A DNA stretch of 64,000 nt from Reticulitermes speratus (Eukaryota; Arthropoda; Insecta; Blattodea; Rhinotermitidae): NCBI GenBank assembly GCA_021186555.1, contig JAJKFL010000237.1, positions 578,558-642,557 of the forward strand. The letters run 5' to 3'. Under the pieces are notes generated by a model that saw only the letters and a list, made by a program, of their open reading frames with translations, was not told where the DNA came from and made no database searches. Shown here in pieces: positions 11,401-21,097 of this stretch (positions are counted from its first letter, which is position 1; every line of letters starts with the position of its first letter). The translations under genes and the position numbers were made by a program.

Positions 11401-12119
11401 CGTACGCGCACGCACAAATTCGAAACAGCACAAAATAAACTTGAAACTTTAACATTCCTTATGCATTTTTAGAGCTATGGCATTTCAGGCTGACAAATAA
11501 GTATTAGATTTTGATAAATGTACAAGTTATGTACACCTTATGTGCAGTATATTTACACGTTATGTACATGTTATGTACACCTTATGTGCAGTATATTTAC
11601 ACTGATGCACTACAACGGTAGCTTTCTATATGCAGCTCTATATATTGCTTTTAGTGTCTGTGGAGAAGCTTGAACACAGAGACGAAACTTACGCTTCAGG
11701 ACTTTAACGTTAGAAAGTGCGACTGTTTGTTACGAAAGGTCAGCTACAGAGGTGACGTTGATTTGGGATGTGTAGGGCAAAATACAGGAGTGAATCGGTA
11801 CGTCGTTAGCCGTGTGATGTTAGTATAAACCGCAATGTTCATCTGAGTAACTGCACTATCGTGTCTACAGACTATCATTGAATCTGTACGACACAATAGG
11901 CCTCCGTCTGAATATATCAATCCATATGCCGGCGAGTTCAAAGGCACACGGCCGATCACTGTGTGTCCGTAGTCTACCAGCTATGTGCGTTCCGACTCAC
12001 ACGAATTCAATGTGTGTAATGCTACACTGATGTTCGTGTTGCTGCATTGCGTGTGCAAATGTGCGTCATTTATACAGCTGACAGTGGCACAATTAACACC
12101 AGAGATAATAACCTATTAA
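11400..12119. other. Inter-unit spacer and 5' flank, unit 3
   Basis: This is the same spacer as 7231-7888. It includes a short duplicated ATGTACAAGTTATGTACACC-type stretch near 11515-11590. No gene is seen. Confidence 0.6.
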
Positions 12120-12372
12120 TTTTTTTTATGCCTCGATAGCCCCTTGGGGGCCTAGGCCGCCCCATTACCGACGCTTCACGATCACACACTTTTTAGACAC
12201 ACCACACTCGGTAGGACTCCTCTGGACGAGTGACCAGCCCGTCGCATAGACCTCTACCTGACAACACACAACACTCACAACAGACAGACATCCATGCCCT
12301 CGGTGGGATTCAAACCCAAAATCCCAGTAAGCGAGCGGCCACAGACCCACGCCTTAGACCGCGCGGCCAAAT
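12120..12372 (-). mobile_element. tRNA-derived SINE, unit 3 copy
   Basis: This is the third orthologous copy of the SINE. Its B box is slightly mutated (the GGATTCAAACCC complement near 12306-12317). Confidence 0.75.
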
Positions 12373-12449
12373 TAACGGCTTTAGTACGAACAATATTTAG
12401 TTAGTGTTGCCAGCTTAATATCTTCAACAGTGTCTGATCTCATGTTTGG

Positions 12450-12493
12450 CCTTTGGACAGGTGTCACTGATAACAGTGACACCTGTCCAAAGG
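12450..12493. promoter_or_regulatory. Perfect 20-bp-arm hairpin upstream of lipase copy 3
   Basis: The arms at 12450-12469 and 12474-12493 are perfectly complementary around an ataa loop. It lies about 210 bp upstream of the ATG at 12703. It is the best preserved of the three hairpins. Confidence 0.7.
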
Positions 12494-12702
12494 TCACTGA
12501 TAACAGCGACAGATGAGGTAAATTCCATTCCATCTCTTTTTGTACATCACAATTTTGTTACATATTAATAAGGCTTCCTTTCTTCATGTATTATATTTAG
12601 CTTAGCTAAGTATATTCTAACATAGGTACAACTATTCTTGAATTCCTACACGAAAATTTGACGCGGTACAATAAACGGTTTAAATAGCATACTTTTGAAA
12701 TT

Positions 12703-13203
12703 ATGCATTATCATAGCAAGCTCACAATGCGCATAGCTATGACGTCGGTAATCTATTGTATTTCAAAAGACAATGGGAGAGAAAATATAAATGTACACTC
12801 CCATTCATTCGCAAGAAAAGTAAGAAAAGATAACAAGCTAAAATTGAGCAACGAAAATTTTAAACAATCAATCGAAAACTTCTTCAAAGACAAAAGTCTA
12901 ACCCCCCTAAGCCAACTCACAGCAACGCCCGCTTTTCCCACTCCCTACGTGATGGCCCAGTTTGCCTCAAAGGCATACACAGACTATAAAAGACGAGAGA
13001 CTGACGCTCAGTATCAGGAACGGTTAGCTTTACCTGTCGGCTGGAAGTTACTGACAACAGCGTCTAATACTGGAATGAGTAACGGCTATTTTGGAGCAGC
13101 CTATTGGCAACCTGAGCATCAGCAGGTTGTGATTGCTCATCGAGGTACAGATCCAAAAATTAGGGATCATTGTTGACAGACATACAGGAGGTGCTGCGTA
13201 ATG
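12703..13203 (+). pseudogene. Class-3-lipase-like gene, copy 3 (3'-truncated)
   Basis: This copy starts with MHYHSKLTMRIAMTS and matches the N-terminal 40 percent of copy 4. A one-base deletion after the HRGT motif shifts the frame to a stop at 13174-13176. The homology itself ends near 13203, where the sequence switches directly into the 5' flank that precedes copy 4. The GHSLGG active site and everything after it are absent. The junction looks like an unequal exchange between two gene copies that removed the 3' part of one and the hairpin and SINE of the next. Confidence 0.85.
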
Positions 13204-13396
13204 ACATATGAGTTAAATTCCATTCCATCTTTTTTGCATATCACAGTTTTGTTAAATATTAATAAGGCTTCCTTTCTTCATATACTATATTTAGCTTAAC
13301 TAAGTCTCTTCTAACATAGGTACAACTATTCTTCAATTCCTACACGAAAATCTGACACGGTACAATAAACGGTTTAAATAGCATATTTTTGAAATT

Positions 13397-14593
13397 ATGC
13401 ATTATCATAGGAAGGTAATGCGCAAAGCTATGACGTCGCTAATCTATTGTATTTCAAAAGACAATGGGAGAGGAAATATAAATGTACACTCCCATTCATT
13501 CGCAAGAAAATTAAGAAAAGATAACAAGATAAAATTGAGCAAAGAAAAGTTTAAACAATCAATCGATATCTTCTTCAAAGACAAAAGTCTAACCCCCCTA
13601 AGCCAACTCACATCAGTGCCCGCTTTTCCCACTCCCTACATGCTGGACCAGTTTGCCTCAAACGCATACAGACACTACAAAAGACGACAGACTGACGCTC
13701 AGTATGAGACACGGTTAGCTTTACCTGGCGGCTGGAAGTTACTGACAACAGCGTCTAATACTAGAAGGAACAACGGCTATTTTGGAGCAGCCTATTGGCA
13801 CCCTCAGCATCAGCATGTTGTGATTGCTCATCGAGGCACAGAGCTTACAAATGTAGGCGCAATTTTTTCAGATATAAGTGGCGTGTATTTCAAACACCAT
13901 GTTCCACAAATGGGTTCAGCTAGCACCTTTGCATATAAAGTTGTTGAAGTGCTGCGAGACGTTTATCACGAAAAGGGGACCAATTTCCAAGTGTTCTTCA
14001 CCGGTCACTCTTTAGGGGGTTGGCTAGCCCAAATCACTACCTTTACCACTGAATACCTTAAGGTAGAAGGAAATACTTTCCTTACAAGTGACAATGTCCC
14101 ACACAGTTATCATCCCCACACAGTAGTATTTGACAGCCCAGGTTGTAAAAATATGTTGTCACAAATGGCTGAAAAACTTGATGGACGCCTCGACGGGCGT
14201 TCAATTGACTTAGAGCACTTAGATGTCACTAGTTATCTGTCTGCTCCAAATCGCATTAATACTTGTAACAAACATGTAGGGACGGTGTATCGCGTCTTTA
14301 CTGATTTGTCTGATATGAACTGTTGGGAAAAACATACTGCATTGTATAAACTTGCGGCGCACAGTATGGATAGAATTGTGGACGTCTTTGACCCTGAAAC
14401 AGGGCAAGTACGTAAAGATGAGCAAGGACAGCTAAAAGTACAAGTGGTAATAGATTGGCCCGTCAGTGATGGCTTATCCGCTTGTAAAGAATACAAGAAT
14501 TTCTTTAAAAGGGCCAAACAGTCAAATAATTACCACCCACACAATACAGACCAACCAACTGCTTATAAAACTGAAACCTATGAAGAGCGGTGA
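13397..14593 (+). CDS. Class-3-lipase-like serine hydrolase, intact copy
   Basis: This is an intronless 398-residue ORF from ATG 13397 (MHYHRKVM; a second in-frame Met is at residue 8). Residues 71-90 (LTSVPAFPTPYMLDQFASNA) resemble the start of Lipase_3-type domains. HRGT at 145-148 fits the oxyanion-hole motif, and GHSLGG at 203-208 gives nucleophile Ser205. FDSPG at 245-249 follows the expected spacing, and the likely catalytic histidine is His322 in AAHSMDRIVDVFDPETG. The acid residue is not certain. The fold predicts hydrolysis of an acyl ester; the substrate is unknown. Hydrophobicity near residues 9-20 (MRKAMTSLIYCIS) is weak evidence for a signal or anchor. It is the only one of four tandem copies that is open and has the catalytic serine. 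It lacks the upstream hairpin. The lack of introns suggests retroposition or lateral transfer, which is inference. Confidence 0.8.
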   Translation: MHYHRKVMRKAMTSLIYCISKDNGRGNINVHSHSFARKLRKDNKIKLSKEKFKQSIDIFFKDKSLTPLSQLTSVPAFPTPYMLDQFASNAYRHYKRRQTDAQYETRLALPGGWKLLTTASNTRRNNGYFGAAYWHPQHQHVVIAHRGTELTNVGAIFSDISGVYFKHHVPQMGSASTFAYKVVEVLRDVYHEKGTNFQVFFTGHSLGGWLAQITTFTTEYLKVEGNTFLTSDNVPHSYHPHTVVFDSPGCKNMLSQMAEKLDGRLDGRSIDLEHLDVTSYLSAPNRINTCNKHVGTVYRVFTDLSDMNCWEKHTALYKLAAHSMDRIVDVFDPETGQVRKDEQGQLKVQVVIDWPVSDGLSACKEYKNFFKRAKQSNNYHPHNTDQPTAYKTETYEER

Positions 14594-14930
14594 CCAGTAT
14601 AAATGTATTCAATCAGTAAGTGCGGCAGAGTTTAGAGAGTTATAGTTGGTTACGTCGATAGCCAGAATTTTTTTGGGCTTAAAGAATTATTCTCAGCAAT
14701 TAAAAATAACACTGGGTCTCAAAATAAAAATTAATTTAATCATCAGAAATACAAATATACTTTTCTAGACTAATTTTTCAGGCTGATTACGAAAATAATT
14801 TCAGGTTTTCCTGTCACGTGTACTTTTTACAGGACAACTTATGATATAATACTCACAAAAATTTTAGCAAGTCGTGCTCTTAACAGCCAGATTTTTTTAT
14901 GTGGCAAAGTTTACAACTCTAACACCATTA
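14594..14930. other. 3' flank of lipase copy 4, non-coding
   Basis: This is the same AT-rich flank as after copy 2 and leads into the minus-strand LINE fragment. No gene is seen. Confidence 0.65.
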
Positions 14931-16410
14931 TCATTACTATCCTGATGTAAACTCTCATTCCCGATCGTCGCTTTGAAAGTATCCTCCCTCCCCAATTTTG
15001 CATTAAAATCTCCTAACACAATTTTCATATGGTACTTAGGAAAATGATCGAAAACCTGTTCTAATTCGTCATAGAAACTGTCCTTTGAGTCATCACTTCT
15101 CTCCTCAGTTGGTGCATGCACATTCAGAACAATGATATACACCAGCGACCTCTCAGCACCATATATGACATCCTATCACTAACAAACTCTACTCTCTTAA
15201 TTGCTGATACTATTCTCTGATGTACAAAAAAACCTGTTCCCAGTTGATGACTTTCATTTCCTTTTCCATATACAAAAGTATAATCCCCGCTCTTACTGTG
15301 CGTCCTTTGTCCCACCTAACCTTCTGCACACCCACTAAAATACAATTTGTACCTCGCTAATTCCCTGGCCACTGTCATAAGTGACCCTGACCTATACAGG
15401 CTCCTCACGTTCCATGTCCCACCTAACCTCCTGTACACCCACTAAATCCAATTTTTACCTAGCTAATTCCCTGACCACTGTCATAAGTGACCCTGACCTA
15501 TACAGGCTCCTCACGTTCCATGTCCCACCTAACCTCCTGTACACCCACTAAATCCAATTTGTACCTAGCTAATTCCCCGACCACTGTCATAAGTGACCCT
15601 GACCTATACAGGCTCCTCACGTTCCATGTCCCACCTAACCTCCTGTACACCCACTAAATCCAATTTGTACCTAGCTAATTCCCTGACCACTGTCATAAGT
15701 GACCCTGATCTATACAGGCTCCTCACGTTCCATGTCCCCCTAACCTCATGTACACCCACTAAATCCAATTTGTACCTCGCTAATTCCCTGACCACTGTCA
15801 TAAGTGACCCTGACCTATACAGGCTCCTCACGTTCCATGTCCCCCCTAACCTCCTGTACACCCACTAAATCCAATTTGTACCTCGCTAATTCCCTGACCA
15901 CTGTCATAAGTGACCCTGACCTATACAGGCTCCTCACGTTCCATGTCCCCCCTAACCTCCTGTACACCCACTAAATCCAATTTGTACCTCGCTAATTCCC
16001 TGATCACTGTCATAAGTGACCCTGACCTATACAGGCTCCTCACGTTCCATGTCCCACCTAACCTCCTGTACACCCACTAAATCCAATTTGTACCTAGCTA
16101 ATTCCCTGACCACTGTCATAAGTGACCCCGACCTATACAGGCTCCTCACGTTCCATGTTCCAAATCTCATATCCCTTCTCCGTTTCTTAAGTTGTACCAA
16201 AGAATCAGTCCAGGTCCGAGGCTTTATGCTGTGTTTCGTAACATGAGAATTTTTTACGGTGAGAAGTTGTTAGCACCTCGCCCAACCCCCAAGCTGGAGG
16301 GCCAACCCTTTTCGGCTGTCCGCGACTGCTTATTCAATGTATTCGCAACTACCCTCCATATCCGGAGGCCGTTCGCCCATCTGCAACCCGAGGAAGCGCC
16401 ATGCCATGGT
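14897..16410 (-). mobile_element. RTE-type LINE 5' fragment with internal tandem expansion, unit 3
   Basis: Endonuclease residues VLNVHAPTEERSDDS and VLGDFNAKLGRED are readable at 15142-14897, and YGKGNESHQLGTGFFVHQR at 15315-15124. The repeated WNVRSLYRSG-to-EVRWD segment follows at higher coordinates, then LINE 5' UTR to about 16.4 kb. This is the third orthologous copy of the fragment. Confidence 0.8.
15310..16155 (-). repeat. 106-bp x 8 tandem expansion of LINE endonuclease start
   Basis: About eight units of the segment repeated at 10394-11142 are present. Some units here are one or two bases shorter, which briefly joins two units in frame (15604-15861 on the minus strand). Unit sequences differ by a few substitutions between this array and the one at 10.4 kb. 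Confidence 0.88.
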
Positions 16411-16449
16411 GACAGGGACCCATTTATCATGGTCAAAAATGTAATTTAG

Positions 16450-17819
16450 GGAATGTAAACTGTGATGCTTTGTGTGTGTGTTTAGTTAATTTTATATTTT
16501 ATTACTGTTATTTCACAAAGTTTTGGAAATAAATATTCTCAATGTTATGATGAATTTGGATGAGAAAAACTGTCATAATCATTACAACCCATTTTGAATG
16601 TAAAACTTATTCAGTTCCAAGAACTTATGAGAAACCCATAACAAAAATATAAACGTACATCAAAAAGCATAAAACAGATGAAAGTTTATTTTTAATAAAG
16701 TAAAACACTTTTTGAAAGCATAGAATTCATTAACTTTTAGGAGACATTTAAATGTCAATCGTATCTCTTGACGGCCTGATTTTTTGTGGCTTAGATATGT
16801 GTTTATATTGCTACCATGCAAACATACAGAGACCAGTGTATGGCATGTTACGCTATACGCCAGTACATTTTAGAGACCAGCATATGATCTTTTAGGATGA
16901 TAAGTTTTAAATAACTGCAGGACAGTCTCGTTCCGTAAAGCGTGACAGCAATCGATCTTGCCTAATGACAGACGGAGATTGATATGAGAGAGATCTGTGC
17001 AATAGTAGGAGGGTGGGGAAAGCTGACTAGCTAACCACATGGCCTCATCCTCATTTGTACAAACCAGTCACAAAAGCCTGAAACAATGGTACAAATATGG
17101 GTGATCTTGAAAAGTCGAAATCTTGAACTTTGAAAACCCACAGTATATATGTTAAATAAATCGTTGTGTTTAGACTGAATGTATTATACTTATGATTATA
17201 CTGAAAGCACAACCGAGATGAATTGCCTTAATGCTATAAAAATGTCCTCAGCACCTTATTGTCACTCACCCTCTGTCCATGAATGATGACTTCTGATGAC
17301 AAATATTCAACGAATGCATCAGTAAGAATGTTTTGTGGTTTGAAACTGGCTGTGCATTGCTGAATGTGACTCAGTGGTGCATAATAATGAGATAACTTTT
17401 GAGCAATTGTCAGTTGAACTGCATACGAATCAAGGTCAGGTGACAGGTACAGCAGAAATGAAGTGTCAGATATTTTGTTTTTAAAATAATATTTTTATTA
17501 TTTATAATAAATTAGATCAATAAATATTTACAATTATACAATAAATAAGAGCACACCACGATGAGTGTAGAGTTTGACAAATGGCACTTGAGTGTGTACA
17601 CTGTCTGATGTTTTTGTTCCCTTGAATCTGTTTGTCAACGTCACGTAACAAACACAGCTTCATATCATTATATTCAGTACCTACGTACAAAAGTGCAGCG
17701 TAACAGCATTCTGTCTTCTGCAACAAGCGTTATCTATAGACTGTGGAAATTTTAAACATCATACATAATTCCACTGTCATGGAATTCAAATGTGAATCAA
17801 TTTGCAGCATAGGAAGGAT
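16450..17819. other. Non-coding spacer
   Basis: This AT-rich sequence lies beyond the end of the duplication units. I see no convincing exon, tRNA or repeat array in it on either strand. Confidence 0.5.
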
Positions 17820-17861
17820 ATTCAATAAGTAAGTTCCCAGTGTCATAAAAATTAAATCAGC

Positions 17862-18105
17862 CAGGATAGCACAGTAGGTGTAGTGACTAGGCTACTTGTT
17901 GGATGATGCAGGGTTTGATCCCTGGCAGGGACAAGAGATTTTTCACTTTTCCACAACATTCAGACCTGCTCTGGGGCCCACCCAGCCCCCTCTTCAGTGG
18001 GAACTGGAGGTAAAGTAACCAGGGCTTACAGTTTACCATTCACATCCACCTAGTGCCGAAGTTTAAGAATAAGTAAATGGGGTTATCACCATTACCTTTA
18101 CCATT
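17862..18105 (+). mobile_element. tRNA-derived SINE
   Basis: A tRNA-like head starts GCCAGGATAGCACAGTAGG and has a B-box-like GGGTTTGATCCC near 17909-17920. The body shares the ggcccacccagcccc and ggtaaag phrases with the SINEs at 26834 and 59690. It interrupts the left arm of the DNA element. Confidence 0.7.
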
Positions 18106-18359
18106 AAAATGTTAAATGTAGCTGATTTGTTCCCCTGACATATCATTTTTCAACATAATGCATGAGCACGCTCTGTTTATACCATCTTGGCACATGTTTA
18201 AAATTATACCATGATAAAAAATCAGGTTCTTGATGGGGAATGAGACATTGTAGCACCATTTCACACCTCAAACAAAACGAGCTGGAGTGCAGTTTGGTCT
18301 AGCAAAGTTAACTCTTGGGATGTGGCCAATTCCACAATAATGAGGAAGTGGAAATAGCT

Positions 18360-18639
18360 TAACTTTTTGTTCACCCTGCATTATGGTAATATAAAACACT
18401 TATCAACCAACAATTGCACTATTAAAGTTTATTATAAGCTTAAAATTACCCTACATATGTTTCGGTCATCAGATGACCATCATCAGGGGCATTCACACGT
18501 ACATGCGTACACTTCAGCGCGCTGTCCACAGTGTATGCATGTACGTGTGAATGCCCCTGATGGTGGTCACCTGATGACCGAAACATAAGTGGGGTAATGT
18601 TAAGCTTATAATAAACTTTAATAGTGCAATTGTTGGTTG
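18360..18639. mobile_element. Palindromic insert with divergent hammerhead-like motifs, 10-bp target duplication
   Basis: The direct repeat GGAAATAGCT at 18350-18359 and 18640-18649 brackets the insert, which is the signature of a target-site duplication. Inside, about 18398-18500 and 18535-18640 are inverted copies of each other. Each arm carries a CTGATGATGG-stem-CCGAAACAT motif pointing outward, then a TAATAAAC stretch and GTGCAATTGTTGGTT at the outer end. No coding sequence is present. The structure suggests a short non-autonomous retroelement related to Penelope-like elements or retrozymes, by inference. Confidence 0.7.
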
Positions 18640-18859
18640 GAAATAGCTGTTTGTGAATGGCTGAAAATGAATGAGCCTGATATCTGTCATGATAGAAGTT
18701 TTGAACTGTGCCGAGCTAGGACATGCATATGAATGTGCTCAGGGAATATGTTGAAAAATAATGATGCTTCATTCAAATAAGTGAACTACATTTAATGATG
18801 TAATGGCTACTGATTTAATTTTTATGATGTACTGAATATTTCTTATTGAGCATCATTTG

Positions 18860-18861
<2 letters not shown>

Positions 18862-18891
<30 letters not shown>

Positions 18892-18916
18892 CTTCTTCTT
18901 CTCTCTCTCTCTCTCT

Positions 18917-18950
<34 letters not shown>
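18862..18950. repeat. Compound microsatellite (CTT)n(CT)n(T)n
   Basis: About 13 CTT repeats are followed by about 9 CT repeats and a run of about 30 T. The apparent peptide on the minus strand (poly-Lys/Glu) is only a translation of this simple sequence. Confidence 0.95.
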
Positions 18951-18952
<2 letters not shown>

Positions 18953-20135
18953 AACTGAAAACACACATAGTTGTGTGTTTAGCTGACACCAGTTGGCATA
19001 GAAGTTTAAATTAGTGTTTACATGCTCAGCAGTAAATGTATTAATAGCCATGCTGAACCTATGAACAGTTATTGAGCGATTACATGACTGGCATTATATG
19101 GGGACCTGTCCTTATTAAGTACCACATTAGTAATATGAAATAGAAACATTTACACTTTGTGCATCATTAGAAATATCATAGTCAAATGCACAGTTGTCAT
19201 TTCACATAACAAAAAATTAGATAAAGAACAGGTCCTGTAAAATACTGTTATATTTGTCACATATGTGTATAGGAACTTTTGTAATGAAAGCACTGCAGTT
19301 TCTTTTGTGGATAGCATGATACTCCTGTAGTGGTCACACAGGTTATGATATTGTGGGAAACAGCAGTTTCCTCCGAAATGTTGGTACCAGTCTCCAGACT
19401 GCAACGTCTTATATGACAAAGATAATTTTCACCACTCATGGGAGCCTCAAATATTTTAAATGAACTCTTATATCTTAAGATTCGAGTGAATGATTTTCTT
19501 TCCCATAAAGAAATTTATTGTGATGCAAGAAGATTTGATGTTATATTTTGTGGAATGGATGGTACCAATGTTTATTATTTTCAGTATTGTTCATGGTGTT
19601 TCATTACTGGCCCCCTGCAGTATTGAGACCCATCTTTTGTCACAGTTTTCATTACTTTTCATCAGTCTTAATTGTGCATCTGACTTAAAATATGTACAGA
19701 TATAACGCAGTAGGACCATTTTGCAACATGTGTTGCAGTCTCAAATGCGATGGAAGCCCCGCCTTACTCTTCTGCATATGAACCCAAATTGTTTTCTTCC
19801 TATTTGATGATTTGTTATTGGAACAGATTTGTTCAACTTCTCTTTGTAGGAACTGATAATGTTTCATTCATTGAAGTCTGAAAGACATTTTTTATACACT
19901 TGCAGTTTTTCTGAACACTCAGTTTTGTTTTTTTTGTGGTCAAGATTAGTACAAGCTCCATTCTCTCTTTTAATGCAAAAGAGGAATTTTTCTGATGATG
20001 AGTGAAACCAAGAAATTATTCTGAAGCACGCTGTATGAGCATGATGACATGACGGTGTGTTGGTTTAACCCTTTTCAGTCTGGTAAGCTCATTTTGTCAT
20101 CTGTTAAGTCCTATTTAATTAGTGCATGATACAAA
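18951..20135. other. Non-coding spacer
   Basis: The sequence is AT-rich, with short unrelated open frames only. I recognise no exon or mobile element. Confidence 0.5.
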
Positions 20136-20645
20136 ATGGTCAATAAGTAAGGTTCCCTATGTCATGAAAGTTAAATGATAAGCCATTACATTGTTAAATG
20201 TAGCTTATTTTTTCCACTGAAGTATCATTATTTTCAACATAATCCCCATGCTCACTGTAGCATTTTTCCCTCTTGGCATATGTTTAAATATTCCTTCATG
20301 ATAGAATTAGGCCCATGCATTCACAACTGTTCATGAACAGCATTTTCATCTTCCTCATAGCTGTGGAATCAGTGACATCTGAAGTGTTGCTTCAGGGCCC
20401 AAACTGTTTTCCAGGTTATTTTGTTTGAGCAGTGACATGTTGCATTCTGTGTCATCACCTGTCAATTGCCTGATTTGTACCATGACAGAATTTTTAAACT
20501 TGCACAAAGCTGAGGCAAATGCATCAATGCATTCGGGGATTATGCTGAAAAGTATTGATAATTCACTAGAATAAATGAGCAACATTTAATGTTATAAAGA
20601 CTTCTAATTTAATTTTTATGACCTAGGGAACTGTGCTTGTTCAGC
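20136..20645. mobile_element. Inverted-repeat DNA element (MITE-like)
   Basis: The left arm starts CAATAAGTAAGGTTCCCTA and continues to TTTTCAACATAAT. The reverse complement of the right arm (20535-20645) matches it over about 100 bp. The short interior, read on the minus strand, has weak transposase-like phrases such as SYEEDENAVHEQL, reminiscent of mariner C-termini. It is related to 17820-18848. Confidence 0.6.
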
Positions 20646-20935
20646 ATCTATTATATTGGAGTGACCCTATTTAAGTGCTTCCATCTGTTGGAAATTCACG
20701 GAACACATTTGTTTAAGCATGTTTACAAGAGTGCTTTACATAGTGGTGCTCTGTCCCAGCTGGTGGACTTACTGTTGTAACTCGTGTCCTTCAACTGGAC
20801 GTTCAAAACAATTTGTACTACACAGTACCTCAAAGGACTGAAAAGGGTTAGATCTCATGTATAACAAATGTATCAGTTCAAATATTTGCTGGCAGATAGT
20901 GTGGTGGAATGAATGACTATACAAACGGCAAGCTG

Positions 20936-21097
20936 CTAGTTCCAGACCACACTCTCTACCCAATCCACGTATTTGTTGACACGTGTATAGATTCCAGGTG
21001 TGGATCCACCGCACAATGGCCCGAAGCTTGTCACCCCCACTATAGAATACGCGTTGTTTTCTGTAGTCTTCACTTGCAGGGGTCCACCAGAGTCACC
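20936..21097 (-). CDS. Protease exon E: catalytic Ser and stop
   Basis: The acceptor gcctgatctttag precedes GGTGACTCTGG at phase 0. The exon encodes [35 protein letters not shown] and [18 protein letters not shown], then TAG. The final helix and stop position are normal for the family. No clear polyadenylation signal was identified downstream. Confidence 0.9.
   Translation of the reverse strand, partial: GDSGGPLQVKTTENNAYSIVGVTSFGPLCGGSTPGIYTRVNKYVDWVESVVWN

Larger units (their letters stand above)
1..16450. repeat. Three tandem segmental-duplication units
   Basis: The same ordered blocks recur three times. They begin with a flank starting aactgcactatcgtg at 1, 7618 and 11848, followed by a SINE, a hairpin, a lipase-like gene, a short 3' flank and a minus-strand LINE endonuclease fragment. 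Units 2 and 3 start about 4.23 kb apart. Unit 1 is longer (about 7.6 kb) because it holds a 3.6-kb LINE and a further 0.64-kb insertion. Unit 3 contains two gene copies joined head to tail. Shared SINE and LINE fragments at matching positions show that they were present before the duplication. The units differ by scattered substitutions and indels, so they are not simply collapsed identical assembly copies. Confidence 0.9.
17820..18848. mobile_element. Inverted-repeat DNA element with nested SINE and palindrome
   Basis: The left end (TTCAATAAGTAAGTTCCC, then TCATAAAAATTAAATCAGCC and TTAAATGTAGCT) and the right end near 18745-18845 are imperfect inverted repeats of roughly 100 bp. The element is split by a SINE (about 17862-18105) and by a palindromic insertion (18360-18639). 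It is clearly related to the element at 20136-20645. Its layout suggests a non-autonomous mariner-like DNA transposon, but no transposase frame is legible. Confidence 0.6.

Noticed and set aside
18815-19051. Lys/Glu-rich ORF on the minus strand
   Set aside because: It is a translation of a (CTT)n(CT)n(T)n microsatellite.
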